Source: Thermoguttaceae bacterium (lineage in GTDB: Bacteria; Planctomycetota; Planctomycetia; Pirellulales; Thermoguttaceae). Taken from it: a stretch of DNA of 64,000 bases. The notes below the pieces were generated by a model. It was not told the origin of the DNA. It made no database searches and saw nothing but the letters and a program-made list of their open reading frames with translations. Positions 55,380 through 63,969 of this stretch are shown here, piece by piece. Position 1 is the stretch's first letter. Every line of letters begins with the position of its first letter. The stretch is from assembly GCA_017447865.1 (NCBI GenBank), contig JAFSMO010000021.1:1-64000 (forward strand), written 5' to 3'. The position numbers and the translations under genes are program-made.

Positions 55380-55963
55380 TCTGATTAAACCTTACAGGTC
55401 GGGATCGCATCTCAAGGAATAACTTGCCGTTCCTTGCGATGTTAATTTATAACTTGACAAAGACATTTTATACCAAATTTCAGAATTTGTTGGTTTTTTG
55501 AGAAAAAAAGTTAAAAAAAAGTCAAAATTTAAAAAACCGGAGACGGGCCGTGTTGAATCTCTAGGGGAGGCCCGGAAAAACGCCGCAAAGATCGTTCTCA
55601 CCCCGCTAAAACACGTACTCAAACGCCCCTGCCCGATCTCGACGATAAAAATTATGGGTATAAATATGGGCACAATTTCTTAATTGATGAAATCAATGGT
55701 TATTTCTCGAATCTAAGCAAAGAGGACGTTATCGTAGTTATAATTGATTTTTTAAAGACCCCGGACAGTGAGCTCTATCGGGGGTGATTTTTTCATTGTT
55801 TTCAGGCGCCTCAAAATTATTTTTCCAAAATCCGGAATCTTTACGGAATATTTACAAAACCTTTAAATTCGCTTTACATTCATCCAGTAAACTAATGCAT
55901 GTAAGGTGAGGGCAAGGGTCCCACCGAAAACAATCAAAAATTTTCCAATAAGGAGACTGAATC
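55380..55963. other. Intergenic region, AT-rich with a possible coding tail
   Basis: Between divergent genes. One plus-strand frame from about 55640 to 55790 reads YGYKYGHNFLIDEINGYFS and SKEDVIVVIIDFLKTPDSEL before TGA, protein-like but without a start; it may be the end of a decayed gene. Its stop overlaps a CCCCG/CGGGG hairpin followed by ATTTTTTC (about 55761-55797), a terminator-like structure. The last 100 bases should contain the promoter of the ankyrin gene (TTTACA near 55871 with weak -10). Nothing else is recognised. Confidence 0.35.
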
Positions 55964-56761
55964 ATGAAAAAGATCACCATTTCCATCGTCGCACTGCTGG
56001 CCGCCGCCCTGGTTTTCACTCTGAGCGCTTTTGCCTGCAGCGAATCCACGCAAGCCACCGCCGAAGAAGGCGCGACCGCCCAGGCCATCGGCGAGCAGCC
56101 CGATGCTGGTCAGCCGATTTCGCAGCTGACTGAAGACGAAGATGACGATGACGACGCGGACGACATCGATGACGACGACGAGGACGAAGATGACATCGAA
56201 GACGCCGAGGACGCCGAAGACGCTGAAGACGAGGATGAAGACGCTGACGAAGACGAGACCGAAGTCGATGAGATCGACGACGAGACCGACTTCGAGCCGT
56301 CCCTGTACCGCGCGGCTGAGAAAGGAAATCTGGAGAAAGTCCAGAGCCTCGTCAACCAGGGTGCCAACGTGAACGGACGGACCGAAGACGGCGAAACCGC
56401 TCTCCACGCTGCCGCTGATGAGGGCCGGGTCGAGATCGCGAAGTTCCTGATCGAGAAAGGCGCCGATGTGAACGCCGAAGACGAAGACCAGAGCACGCCG
56501 ATTTTTGAAGCCTGCGACGGCAGCAACCTCGAGATGGTCAAACTCCTCGTCGAGAACGGCGCGAAAATCAACGTCAAGAACGATGACGACGAAACGCCTC
56601 TCCACGCCGCCGCCGAAGACGGAACGCTCGAAATCGTGAAGTACCTCGTCGAAAAAGGCGCTGACGTCAACGCCGTGAACGAAGACGGTCGCACCCCGGC
56701 GGAAGAAGCGGCTCACGAAGGCAACACCGAGATCGCCGAGTTCCTCCGCAGCTGCAAGTAA
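55964..56761 (+). CDS. Secreted ankyrin-repeat protein with long acidic segment
   Basis: A 265-residue protein (AAGGAG upstream; signal peptide MKKITISIVALLAAALVFTLSAFA). Residues about 60-105 are almost only Asp and Glu, with AEDAEDAED repeats. Residues about 108-265 are four to five ankyrin repeats (DGETALHAAADEGRVEIAKF; DDETPLHAAAEDGTLEIVKY). Ankyrin repeats bind proteins. The acidic stretch may bind calcium or basic partners; the window also encodes a secreted, very lysine-rich protein, an obvious electrostatic counterpart (inference). Cys26 follows the cleavage region, but the lipobox is not canonical. A terminator follows the stop. Confidence 0.85.
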   Translation: MKKITISIVALLAAALVFTLSAFACSESTQATAEEGATAQAIGEQPDAGQPISQLTEDEDDDDDADDIDDDDEDEDDIEDAEDAEDAEDEDEDADEDETEVDEIDDETDFEPSLYRAAEKGNLEKVQSLVNQGANVNGRTEDGETALHAAADEGRVEIAKFLIEKGADVNAEDEDQSTPIFEACDGSNLEMVKLLVENGAKINVKNDDDETPLHAAAEDGTLEIVKYLVEKGADVNAVNEDGRTPAEEAAHEGNTEIAEFLRSCK

Positions 56762-56793
56762 GTAAAAATTTCCATTTCCTTTAACCACAAAAG

Positions 56794-56818
56794 GCACTCC
56801 TTCGTGAGTGCTTTTTTT
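56794..56818 (+). terminator. Intrinsic terminator after the ankyrin gene
   Basis: GCACTC pairs with GAGTGC around CTTCGT and is followed by seven T. Confidence 0.8.
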
Positions 56819-56883
56819 ATTTCCTGCCCCCCTTGATTTTCATGCGCTTTCTGGTATAATCTGTAAAAATTTGAATTGAATAT

Positions 56884-57011
56884 GGTCACCGGAGGGCAGT
56901 GTGCCGTAGCACAGGGGATCGTTGGCGAACGCCAGCAGGCCGCCTGCCAGAGAAGGTGTCGAGTGCGCTCGGTTTTTTCGTAACTTGGTTACGGAAGAAC
57001 CGTTTTTTTTT
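56884..57011 (+). promoter_or_regulatory. Structured leader with terminator; candidate guanidine-IV (mepA) riboswitch
   Basis: Upstream of the MATE gene, CACC (56886-56889) can pair with GGTG (56955-56958); GGCAG can pair with CTGCC; two small hairpins lie between (TGTGC-CGTA-GCACA and TGGCG-AA-CGCCA). Unpaired purine-rich blocks CCGGAGGG and AGGGGATCG separate them. Then 56970-56984 pairs with 56988-57002 and nine T follow: a strong intrinsic terminator 15 bases before the start codon. This aptamer-plus-terminator layout, and the MepA-type MATE gene it precedes, fit the fourth guanidine riboswitch class. Class assignment is from memory of its features, not from an alignment; the regulatory hairpin itself is clear. 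Confidence 0.6.
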
Positions 57012-57025
57012 GGACAGGCGATCGT

Positions 57026-58357
57026 ATGGATTCAGAAGATTTCGGCAAACTGCCTCCCACAAAACTCTTTTTCCGATGCGCGGTTCCGGCGGTCATCACC
57101 TCCGTGTTCGGAGCGCTTTATTCCGTCGTTGACGGCATTTTTGTCGGCAGATGTCTGGGGGAAAGCGCCCTTGCAGCGATCAATCTGGTCATGCCGATCA
57201 TCTTTGTCGTGGATGCCCTGGCCAACATGATCGCCACGGGATCGTCCGTCAATATGTCGATCCTGATGGGGCAGGAGAAGCGGGAAGAAGCGTCCCGGGT
57301 GTTTTCTTTCTCGGTGAAGTTCATCCTTGGGTTTTCCTGCGTCGTCAGTGTGCTGGGGCTGGTCTTTGCGGAACCGTTTGTTGTACTGATCGCACCGGGA
57401 GCGAGCGAACAAGCAATCGAATTCAGCGCCGAGTACCTCAGAGTGTTTTCGATCTTTGGTCCCCTGATCCCGATTTATTTCGCCACCGACAATTTTCTCC
57501 GCGTCTGCGGGAAAGTCAAGTTCAGCATGATCATCGGCATCATGACCCAGGTCCTGAATGTCGTTCTCGATTTTGTTTTGATCGTGCTCCTTCATCAGGG
57601 CGTATGGGCAGCCGCAGCCGGAAGCGCAATCTCGATCGTCCTTGGATCGGTGATCACCCTTGCGGCTTTCCGCGGGAAAAGGATGGAGGTTTACTACACC
57701 CGGGAGAACATCCCGCTGCAGCGCTTTTTCCGGATCATCGCCAATGGTTCAAGCGAGTTTTTCAGCAACATTGCCGTGTCGGTCATGAGCGTGATCATGA
57801 ACCTGTTTCTTCTGCGATACGGAGGAACGACTGCCGTGGCGGCTTTCTCTATCGTCATGTACGTCGATAGTATCGTCGGGATGCTGAATTTCGGGATCTG
57901 CGATTCGCTCCAGCCCGCCATCAGTTATTGCTGCGGCGCCAGATCGTTCGGCAGGATGAAAGCGATTTTCAGGCGTGTGCTGATCGCCTCGGTCGCAACC
58001 TCGGTGATCGCGTTTGGCTTCATGTTCTTTGCAGGTCCGTCCGTGGCAGCCATATTCATCAGGGAAGGCGATACGGAACTGATGAAGGTCAGCGTTACCG
58101 CAATCAAAATATTCTCCTTTTCGTACCTGGTCGGCTGGATCGACATGTGCTTTTCATCGTTCTTCACGGCAGTGGACCGACCCGTCCGGTCGCTGGTGTT
58201 ATCGCTTTTCGGGACGCTCGTTTTCCCGGTCACGTTCCTGTATGTACTCACCGCCTTCTGGGAGCTGAACGGCGTATGGCTCATGTCCTGCACGGCTGCC
58301 TTTGCGAGCGCTATTCTCGCCCTGGCACTTGCGATACCTCTGAAGCTCGAAGCTTGA
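57026..58357 (+). CDS. MATE-family efflux transporter (MepA-like)
   Basis: A 443-residue inner-membrane protein with twelve hydrophobic segments in two halves; LFFRCAVPAVITSVFGALYSVVDGIFVGR at the start and GGTTAVAAFSIVMYVDSIVG in the second half are typical of MATE exporters of the MepA/NorM type, which expel cationic compounds in exchange for sodium or protons. Normal length. The ATG lies just behind the terminator of the structured leader, so expression is expected only when the terminator is disrupted, plausibly by its ligand. Confidence 0.92.
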   Translation: MDSEDFGKLPPTKLFFRCAVPAVITSVFGALYSVVDGIFVGRCLGESALAAINLVMPIIFVVDALANMIATGSSVNMSILMGQEKREEASRVFSFSVKFILGFSCVVSVLGLVFAEPFVVLIAPGASEQAIEFSAEYLRVFSIFGPLIPIYFATDNFLRVCGKVKFSMIIGIMTQVLNVVLDFVLIVLLHQGVWAAAAGSAISIVLGSVITLAAFRGKRMEVYYTRENIPLQRFFRIIANGSSEFFSNIAVSVMSVIMNLFLLRYGGTTAVAAFSIVMYVDSIVGMLNFGICDSLQPAISYCCGARSFGRMKAIFRRVLIASVATSVIAFGFMFFAGPSVAAIFIREGDTELMKVSVTAIKIFSFSYLVGWIDMCFSSFFTAVDRPVRSLVLSLFGTLVFPVTFLYVLTAFWELNGVWLMSCTAAFASAILALALAIPLKLEA

Positions 58358-58514
58358 GCCGAAAGTGGGAGCGTTTTTATTTTTGTAACCCCTTGACACG
58401 CTGCGGTTTTGTATTATGATTAAGTCTCAGAGGATTTTGGAATCCGCGAGGGGATGAACGCGCCGGGGCAGTTGCCGGATTTGTAAATTATGATTGTGCA
58501 ATCGGGGAACGATT

Positions 58515-58791
58515 ATGAATACGCAGAATGAACTGGTTCTATATACAAGCTCCGATGGGATGGTAACATTGCCGGTTACTGTCGAGCATGAAACGGTATG
58601 GCTGACGAGACTTCAATTAGCTGAACTTTTTGACCGCGATGTTAAAACCATCGGCAAACACATTCAAAATGCCCTTTGGGGAAGAATTGGATCCTTCAGT
58701 TGTCGCAAAATTTGCGATAACTGCCGCCGACGGGAAACGCAAGGAGCAAAAACCCGACAAGAAGGAAATGCCAAATGAAGAAATCAAGTGA
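58515..58791 (+). pseudogene. RhuM-family protein fragment, frameshifted
   Basis: MNTQNELVLYTSSDGMVTLP and LTRLQLAELFDRDVKTIGKH match the N-terminus of RhuM/virulence-associated DNA-binding proteins (normally about 330 residues). After HIQNAL the frame shifts within CTTTGGGGAAGAA (about 58674-58686); the other frame continues EELDPSVVAKFAITAADGKR as in the family, then ends at TGA after a charged stretch. Clearly a remnant. Confidence 0.8.
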
Positions 58792-58867
58792 ACTTGATAT
58801 TAGAGGAACGGTTGTCCGCGTCATGAAAATCAACGGCGAGGACTTTGTGTGTCTTACCGGATTCTAA
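58775..58867 (+). pseudogene. KilA-N domain fragment
   Basis: MKKSSELDIRGTVVRVMKIN followed by GEDFVCLTGF-stop corresponds to the first 30 residues of KilA-N proteins (usual continuation TDIA...). It overlaps the end of the RhuM remnant, behind AAGGAAA. RhuM and KilA-N genes often accompany phages and restriction loci. Between here and 59038 only a 28-codon frame (58933-59019, MDFSCEHYRHGCPIG) is seen; it is not recognised. Confidence 0.6.
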
Positions 58868-59037
58868 ACCCACCGAATTCGAGGGGTTTAGAAATGATAA
58901 TTGATTGGACAATTTATCCTTAGTCCAACAAAATGGATTTCAGCTGCGAACACTATCGGCACGGCTGCCCCATCGGGACGTTATGGAGGTTTGAAGGGCT
59001 TCATCATTTCGATCCGTAGATTTTAATGAAATACAAA

Positions 59038-59124
59038 ATGAACAGACGTGAATTTATCGGTTCGATCAGCGCGGCGGCGTTGATGTCGTCCGTCTTTTGG
59101 GAGAAGAACGTACACGGGTTTTAA
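59038..59124 (+). pseudogene. Duplicated Tat leader remnant
   Basis: MNRREFIGSISAAALMSS is nearly identical to the leader of the metallo-beta-lactamase-fold gene at 60439 (MNRREFIGSIGAAALISS). It stops after 28 residues, directly before a family A repeat. A partial gene duplication, probably cut by the repeat. Confidence 0.75.
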
Positions 59125-59290
59125 TTTAGCCACAAAGAACGCAAAGAACGCAAAGGAGAGAAGAAAAAAGGAGGGAATTTTTGTGAACCGAAAGCCCTTT
59201 CGACGCTTTTTCCCGAGAAGTTGCAATGCAAAAGGAAATAAAGTTTCCCCTTTGCTCTCTTTGCGTCCTTTGCGTTCTTTGCGGCTTAAA
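59125..59290. repeat. Family A repeat with a different loop
   Basis: Left arm TTTAGCCACAAAGAACGCAA (from 59126) and right arm TTTGCGTCCTTTGCGTTCTT to GCGGCTTAAAA (59261-59290) are inverse of each other. The loop differs from the other full copies. It lies directly upstream of the following hydrolase gene. Confidence 0.75.
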
Positions 59291-59359
59291 AAAGGCACTT
59301 GGCAAAAGCGTGAAACAGGAGAAGAAATGATTTCAAATATGGTAACAAGGAGTTTCAAC

Positions 59360-60397
59360 ATGACCCGATTCATCATAGGAGCAATTCTCATGGCAATGGC
59401 ATTTACCGCAAACGCTGCGGAGCCCGAACTGACGCAGGAGTGGGACAAGACGTTTCCGAAGTCCGAGAAGGTGGACCACTGCAAGGCGGTCTTTCAAAAC
59501 CGATTCGGCATCACGCTCGCGGCGGACGTGTACAAGCCGAAATGGGCGGAGGGGCGGCTCGCGGCGATTGCCGTCAGTGGTCCGTTTGGGGCCGTGAAGG
59601 AACAGGTCAGCGGGCGTTATGCGCAGGAGCTTGCCGGGCGCGGCTTCCTGACCATCGCGTTCGACCCGTCGTTTACGGGAGAATCGGGCGGCGAACCGCG
59701 CAACATCAATTCGCCGGACATCAATACCGAGGACTTTCAGGCTGCGGTCGATTACCTCATCAGCCGGGACGACGTTGACCCGGAGCGCGTCGGTATTTGC
59801 GGCATTTGCGGCTGGGGTGGTTTTGCTCTTAACGCTGCCGCCATCGACACGCGAATCAAGGCGACCGTGGCGGTCACGATGTACGACATGTCCCGCGTCA
59901 TCGCCAAAGGTTACGACGATTCCGCCGACACTCCCGAAGCGCGCCGGGCCATGCGTAAAGCGATGAACGACCAGCGGATCAAGGACTTCAGGAATGGTCA
60001 GCCGACCTACCAGGCCGTTCTGCCCAATCCTGACGAACTCACCGCCGACTCGCCTCAATTCCTGCGTGACTACGTGAGTTTCTACAAGACGCCGCGCGGC
60101 TATCACCGGCGTTCCCCTGGCTCCAACGATGGCTGGGCGGTCACTGCCGCACTCTCGCTTCTCAACACGAAACTGCTCGCTTACGCCGATGAGATCGAAA
60201 GCCCGGTTCTTCTCGTCCACGGTGAAAAGGCGCACAGCCGGTACTTCGGCGAGACGGCTTTCAAAATGCTCAAGGGCGACAACAAAGAACTACTGATCGT
60301 CCCCGGCGCGTCGCACTGCGACCTTTACGACGGCGGCGGAAAGAACGCCATTCCGTTCGACCGGATCCAGGCGTTTTACAGGAAATATTTGAAGTAG
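59360..60397 (+). CDS. Secreted alpha/beta hydrolase with probable Cys nucleophile
   Basis: A 345-residue protein read from MTRFIIGAILMAMAFTANAAE (signal peptide; AAGGAG upstream). The nucleophile elbow reads GICGWGG near residue 149, a cysteine in the place of the usual serine, as in dienelactone-hydrolase-like enzymes and the YcjY-like group. Asp in FDPSF/GE and the late pair LLVHGEKAHS and GASHCDLYD supply acid and His. Substrate unknown. The frame opens further upstream inside a repeat, but only this start has a ribosome site. Confidence 0.82.
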   Translation: MTRFIIGAILMAMAFTANAAEPELTQEWDKTFPKSEKVDHCKAVFQNRFGITLAADVYKPKWAEGRLAAIAVSGPFGAVKEQVSGRYAQELAGRGFLTIAFDPSFTGESGGEPRNINSPDINTEDFQAAVDYLISRDDVDPERVGICGICGWGGFALNAAAIDTRIKATVAVTMYDMSRVIAKGYDDSADTPEARRAMRKAMNDQRIKDFRNGQPTYQAVLPNPDELTADSPQFLRDYVSFYKTPRGYHRRSPGSNDGWAVTAALSLLNTKLLAYADEIESPVLLVHGEKAHSRYFGETAFKMLKGDNKELLIVPGASHCDLYDGGGKNAIPFDRIQAFYRKYLK

Positions 60398-60438
60398 GGG
60401 ACGGCTCGTCATCATTTCACAGACTTCAAGGAGAAAAC

Positions 60439-61350
60439 ATGAACAGACGTGAATTTATCGGTTCGATCGGCGCGGCGGCGCTGATCTCGTCCATCATGGC
60501 GAAGAAAAATACGCAAGGCGAGGAGATTGCCGAGGATGCGATCGCCCAATGGGACCGCGAGACGGAACTCGTGGCGCCGGAGGAGTACAAGGCGTATCTG
60601 ATCGACGGCAACACGCGGGGTTTGACGTCGCTGGAGAAGCTGGAGGCGGCATTCGAAAAGGTGATGCGCGAGGTCAAAGAGACCGTCGTGACGGTCGATA
60701 CGCCTGCCGTCTGGATCGTGTATAACATGGGCTACATCGTCAAGACGCGCGAGTCGCTTTTCTCCATCGACCTTTTCCACCGGCGGGCGCCCGAGTTCGC
60801 CCCGCTGCTCGACTTTGCGCTCATCACCCACAACCACGGCGACCACTGGCGGCAGGACTTCTACGATGCGATGGACGGCGCGGGAAAGACGGTCATCTCG
60901 AACTTCCTTGAGAACAAAGGCGCGAAGGAAAGCGGCCTGGTTCACGGCGTGAAGACGTTCAAGCTCCGGGACGTGGAGATCCGCACCTCGCTGATTGACC
61001 ATAATCCCAAACTGATCGACTTCACGACGGCTTTCGAGATCAGGATCGGCAGCTTCATCCTCTACCACACGGGCGACAGCGGACGCGGTACGGAGCCGAA
61101 ACTCGGAACCGTCTGGGGCCTCCCCGACCTGTGGCTTTTCTTCCCCGGCTGCGGGATCGACACGCGCAAGGCGGTGGAGATCATCAACGCCAAACGCATC
61201 GTGTTCGGCCATCTGTGGGAACTCGGCCACAAACGGGGGCATGTGTCAAGCCGCCTCGACGAACCGCTGATCCGCCCGCGGCTCGTCTGGGCCAAAGAGG
61301 GTGGCTGCCAGGACGTCTCCGTGGCGTTCTGGGGGGACCGGATTTTGTAG
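60439..61350 (+). CDS. Metallo-beta-lactamase-fold hydrolase with Tat-like leader
   Basis: A 303-residue protein with leader NRREFIGSIGAAALIS. The metal site THNHGDHW lies near residue 130; later ligands are in LIDHNP, HTGDSGRG and FGHLWELGH. The layout resembles UlaG/YtnP-like MBL proteins. Probable periplasmic hydrolase of unknown substrate. It starts 41 bases after the preceding hydrolase gene and ends 78 bases before the PAP2-VanX gene, so the three are likely one operon. Confidence 0.85.
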   Translation: MNRREFIGSIGAAALISSIMAKKNTQGEEIAEDAIAQWDRETELVAPEEYKAYLIDGNTRGLTSLEKLEAAFEKVMREVKETVVTVDTPAVWIVYNMGYIVKTRESLFSIDLFHRRAPEFAPLLDFALITHNHGDHWRQDFYDAMDGAGKTVISNFLENKGAKESGLVHGVKTFKLRDVEIRTSLIDHNPKLIDFTTAFEIRIGSFILYHTGDSGRGTEPKLGTVWGLPDLWLFFPGCGIDTRKAVEIINAKRIVFGHLWELGHKRGHVSSRLDEPLIRPRLVWAKEGGCQDVSVAFWGDRIL

Positions 61351-61428
61351 AATACAACCATAAAGACGGAACGTTCGCCTGCGTATGCCACGGCGGATTC
61401 ACAGTCAAGTAACAAAGTGGAGGAAAAA

Positions 61429-62772
61429 ATGAAAAAACTGCTGACAGGAGCAATCGTTATAGTCATGGCAATAGCGGCGGCCGCAGCCTTTGCAGAGCCG
61501 TACTGCGGGGTCGAGGATCTGCCCGATCTGATCAAGTGCCTTCCTGCGCCGCCGGAGCCGGGAAGCGCGGACTTCACACGGGACGTCGCACGCTACGAAT
61601 GGGGCAAGGAGCAGCGCAAGGATCCCGAACGCGCCGCACTTGCGAGGCACGACTCCGTATGGTCGTATGCGACCATTGCCGACGCGTTCTCCAAACCGTT
61701 CGGAATGGAGATCTCCCCGACGAACACGCCGAACATCTGGAAGCTCCTCGAGGACAGTCTTTCTACCACGGACCAGATGCGTGTCGCGCCGAAGGCGTTC
61801 TACCACCGGCGCCGACCCTTCGCGTATTTCAACGAGGAGCCGCTCTGCCCCAAGGAGGACGGCGTCTGGCGCGACGAGGGCAGCTACCCCTCCGGGCACA
61901 CGATGAGAAGCATGGTCGCCGCGCTGATGCTTGCGGAGATCAACCCGGCAAACGCCAACGAGATTTTCATCAGGGCCATGCAATACGGAGAGAATCGGGT
62001 GATCGCCGGCGCGCACTGGCAGAGTGACGTGGACATGACGCGCTTTGCCGCCGCATTCGCCTATTCGCAGCTGCAGACGTTACCTGCGTTCCGCGCTCAG
62101 ATGGCGCTTGCAAAGGACGAATTTGCCGCACGTACAAACAACCGCCCGGAAGGGTTTGTGGATCTTGCCGAAGCCGTGCCGGACGCGATTCTGGAGATCC
62201 GGTACTACTCGACGTACAACTTTGTCGGGGAACGCATCGACGGGTACGAGCAGCCGTGCGCCATCCTCACGAAAGAGGCGGCCAAAGCGCTCAAAGCCGC
62301 GAGCGACGAATGCGTCAAACGCGGCTACCGGCTCAAGATTTACGACGCCTACCGTCCGCAGCGGGCGGTCGCGCATTTCGTGCGGTGGGCGGCCAACGTC
62401 GAGGACACCCGCATGAAGGCGTACTTCTATCCCGATCTCGACAAGTCCGTCCTGTTTGAGCAGGGCTACATCCTGGAACGTTCGGGACACAGCCGCGGCA
62501 GCACGGTTGACCTGACGCTGTTCGACATGAAGACCGGCAAGGAAGTCGATATGGGCGGCACGTTCGACTGGTTCGGCAAAGAATCCCATCCCAGCTATCG
62601 CGGCATCACCGAGGAGCAGTTCGCCAACAGGACGCTGCTGCGAGAAATCATGGTCACGCACGGTTTCAACCCGATCGAAGAAGAATGGTGGCACTTCACG
62701 CTCAAGGACGAACCCTATCCCGATACGTACTTCGACTTTCCCGTTTCAGCAAGAAAGGAAAGTGAACCGTGA
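61429..62772 (+). CDS. PAP2 acid phosphatase fused to VanX-type D-Ala-D-Ala dipeptidase
   Basis: A 447-residue secreted protein read from MKKLLTGAIVIVMAIAAAAAFAE; GTGGAGG just upstream is the ribosome site, not a start. Residues about 25-215 are a class A acid phosphatase (PAP2): GSYPSGHTMRS near 152 and NRVIAGAHWQSDVD near 190 give the vanadium-haloperoxidase-type active site. Residues about 225-447 are a VanX/DdpX dipeptidase: zinc ligands His and Asp in SGHSRGSTVDLT near 352 and the Glu/His of EEWWHF near 418. VanX cleaves D-Ala-D-Ala; PAP2 enzymes dephosphorylate nucleotides or undecaprenyl pyrophosphate. One exported protein thus joins two cell-wall-linked activities. Both active sites look intact. 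Confidence 0.88.
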   Translation: MKKLLTGAIVIVMAIAAAAAFAEPYCGVEDLPDLIKCLPAPPEPGSADFTRDVARYEWGKEQRKDPERAALARHDSVWSYATIADAFSKPFGMEISPTNTPNIWKLLEDSLSTTDQMRVAPKAFYHRRRPFAYFNEEPLCPKEDGVWRDEGSYPSGHTMRSMVAALMLAEINPANANEIFIRAMQYGENRVIAGAHWQSDVDMTRFAAAFAYSQLQTLPAFRAQMALAKDEFAARTNNRPEGFVDLAEAVPDAILEIRYYSTYNFVGERIDGYEQPCAILTKEAAKALKAASDECVKRGYRLKIYDAYRPQRAVAHFVRWAANVEDTRMKAYFYPDLDKSVLFEQGYILERSGHSRGSTVDLTLFDMKTGKEVDMGGTFDWFGKESHPSYRGITEEQFANRTLLREIMVTHGFNPIEEEWWHFTLKDEPYPDTYFDFPVSARKESEP

Positions 62773-62804
62773 AAAGCCCCCGGCAGCAGGAACCGGACGT
62801 GCCC

Positions 62805-62945
62805 GACGCCCCCCAGACGCGGAGGATCAGAGATCGTTTCAACAAAAAAACTCCGCGGCTCCGCATCTCCGCGTGAGGCAAAAACACCACGATGTTTTTT
62901 TAAGCCTCAAAGAGCGCAAAGGACGCAAAGAGGATAAAAATGAGA
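62805..62945. repeat. Composite B-A repeat
   Basis: Family B (GCGGAGGATCAGAGATCGTT ... CTCCGCGGCTCCGCATCTCC) is followed by AAAAACACCACGATG and the left arm of family A (TTTTTTTAAGCCTCAAAGAG...). The order B then A and the spacer are the same as at 29259 and 34443. No right arm of A. Confidence 0.75.
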
Positions 62946-63021
62946 CTTGATTTTTGTAGTTCATCATGGGTTTAGTGGTAAGGGTAAAAGTTGCTCGAAG
63001 GGGATCTCGCTCCCCGGAATC

Positions 63022-63969
63022 CTAATGCAATCGGACGACCGCCTCGACCGGGTAATGGTCCGACAGAAACAGACCGTTTGCTTTGTCTTTAATGACCCGG
63101 GAGGAAACCGGTTCCAAACCCGGAGACGTCCATACGAAGTCGATGCGTACCCCCGACGATCTTCTCCCCCAGCCGTGGTACGTCGTTTCGTCCGTGTCGG
63201 GATAAAGGACGCCATAGACGTCCTGCAGCTTGACGGGAGAAACGGCGTCGTATTCTTTGTCCTCAATTTTCGTTTCGATCCTTTCGCCGGCAAAATACCG
63301 CATCGGCAAACTGTCTTTGGCGCAGTTCATGTCGCCGGTAATGAAAACCGGATCGCCGTGTTTTCTTTTCGCAATGAATTCCGCCAGAATGATCGCGCCT
63401 TCCAGCTTCGCCTGAAAACCAAGATCGAGATGCGTATTGAAGACGTAAACCGCCCGGTCCGTCGGCTTGCCGTTTTCCAGACGAATAAACCGTCCCCAGC
63501 AGACCGTGCGCGGAAGTCTGGAGCCATCGCACCGGGACCCCGGCACGTCCGGCGTCGGGGAAAGCCAGAAAATGCCGTGTTCTGTTTCGTCCAAAACCCA
63601 GCGGGACCGATTGTACAGCAGCGGCGTCCCTTCGCCTCGATCTGCGCTTTCTCCGCGAGGCCGATAAATCATGCCGTAGCCGGGCAAGGCGGCTTTCAGG
63701 TGGTCCACCTGGTTCAGTCTGGCTCTTTGAGGGGAAAAGATCGCTTCCTGGACCCCGACGAAATCATAATCGCCTCGCCGAATCAGGCCCACGACCCCCC
63801 GACGACGATTTTTCCACTCCTCCGGCTTTCCCACTTCGCCTCTGGAAGTCCGAATGTTAAACGTCAAAACGCGTATTTCGAACGCCCCGGAATCGGCTTC
63901 GTCCGCCTGAACCGGCGACAAAACAAATGCCCAGGCCAGGAGCAGCAATCCATAAAAAAACTTTTTCAT
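63022..63969 (-). CDS. Secreted endonuclease/exonuclease/phosphatase-fold protein
   Basis: A 315-residue protein read from MKKFFYGLLLLAWAFVLSPVQA (signal peptide). Fold motifs: VLTFNIRTS, VGVQEA (catalytic Glu), FNTHLDLG, ITGDMNCA and LSDHYPVEA (catalytic Asp-His). This is the metal-dependent EEP family; secreted members degrade DNA or hydrolyse phosphodiesters and sugar phosphates. Lipid-phosphatase or nuclease cannot be told apart here. The gene runs toward the PAP2-VanX gene and ends 250 bases from it, with a repeat between. Confidence 0.85.
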   Translation of the reverse strand: MKKFFYGLLLLAWAFVLSPVQADEADSGAFEIRVLTFNIRTSRGEVGKPEEWKNRRRGVVGLIRRGDYDFVGVQEAIFSPQRARLNQVDHLKAALPGYGMIYRPRGESADRGEGTPLLYNRSRWVLDETEHGIFWLSPTPDVPGSRCDGSRLPRTVCWGRFIRLENGKPTDRAVYVFNTHLDLGFQAKLEGAIILAEFIAKRKHGDPVFITGDMNCAKDSLPMRYFAGERIETKIEDKEYDAVSPVKLQDVYGVLYPDTDETTYHGWGRRSSGVRIDFVWTSPGLEPVSSRVIKDKANGLFLSDHYPVEAVVRLH

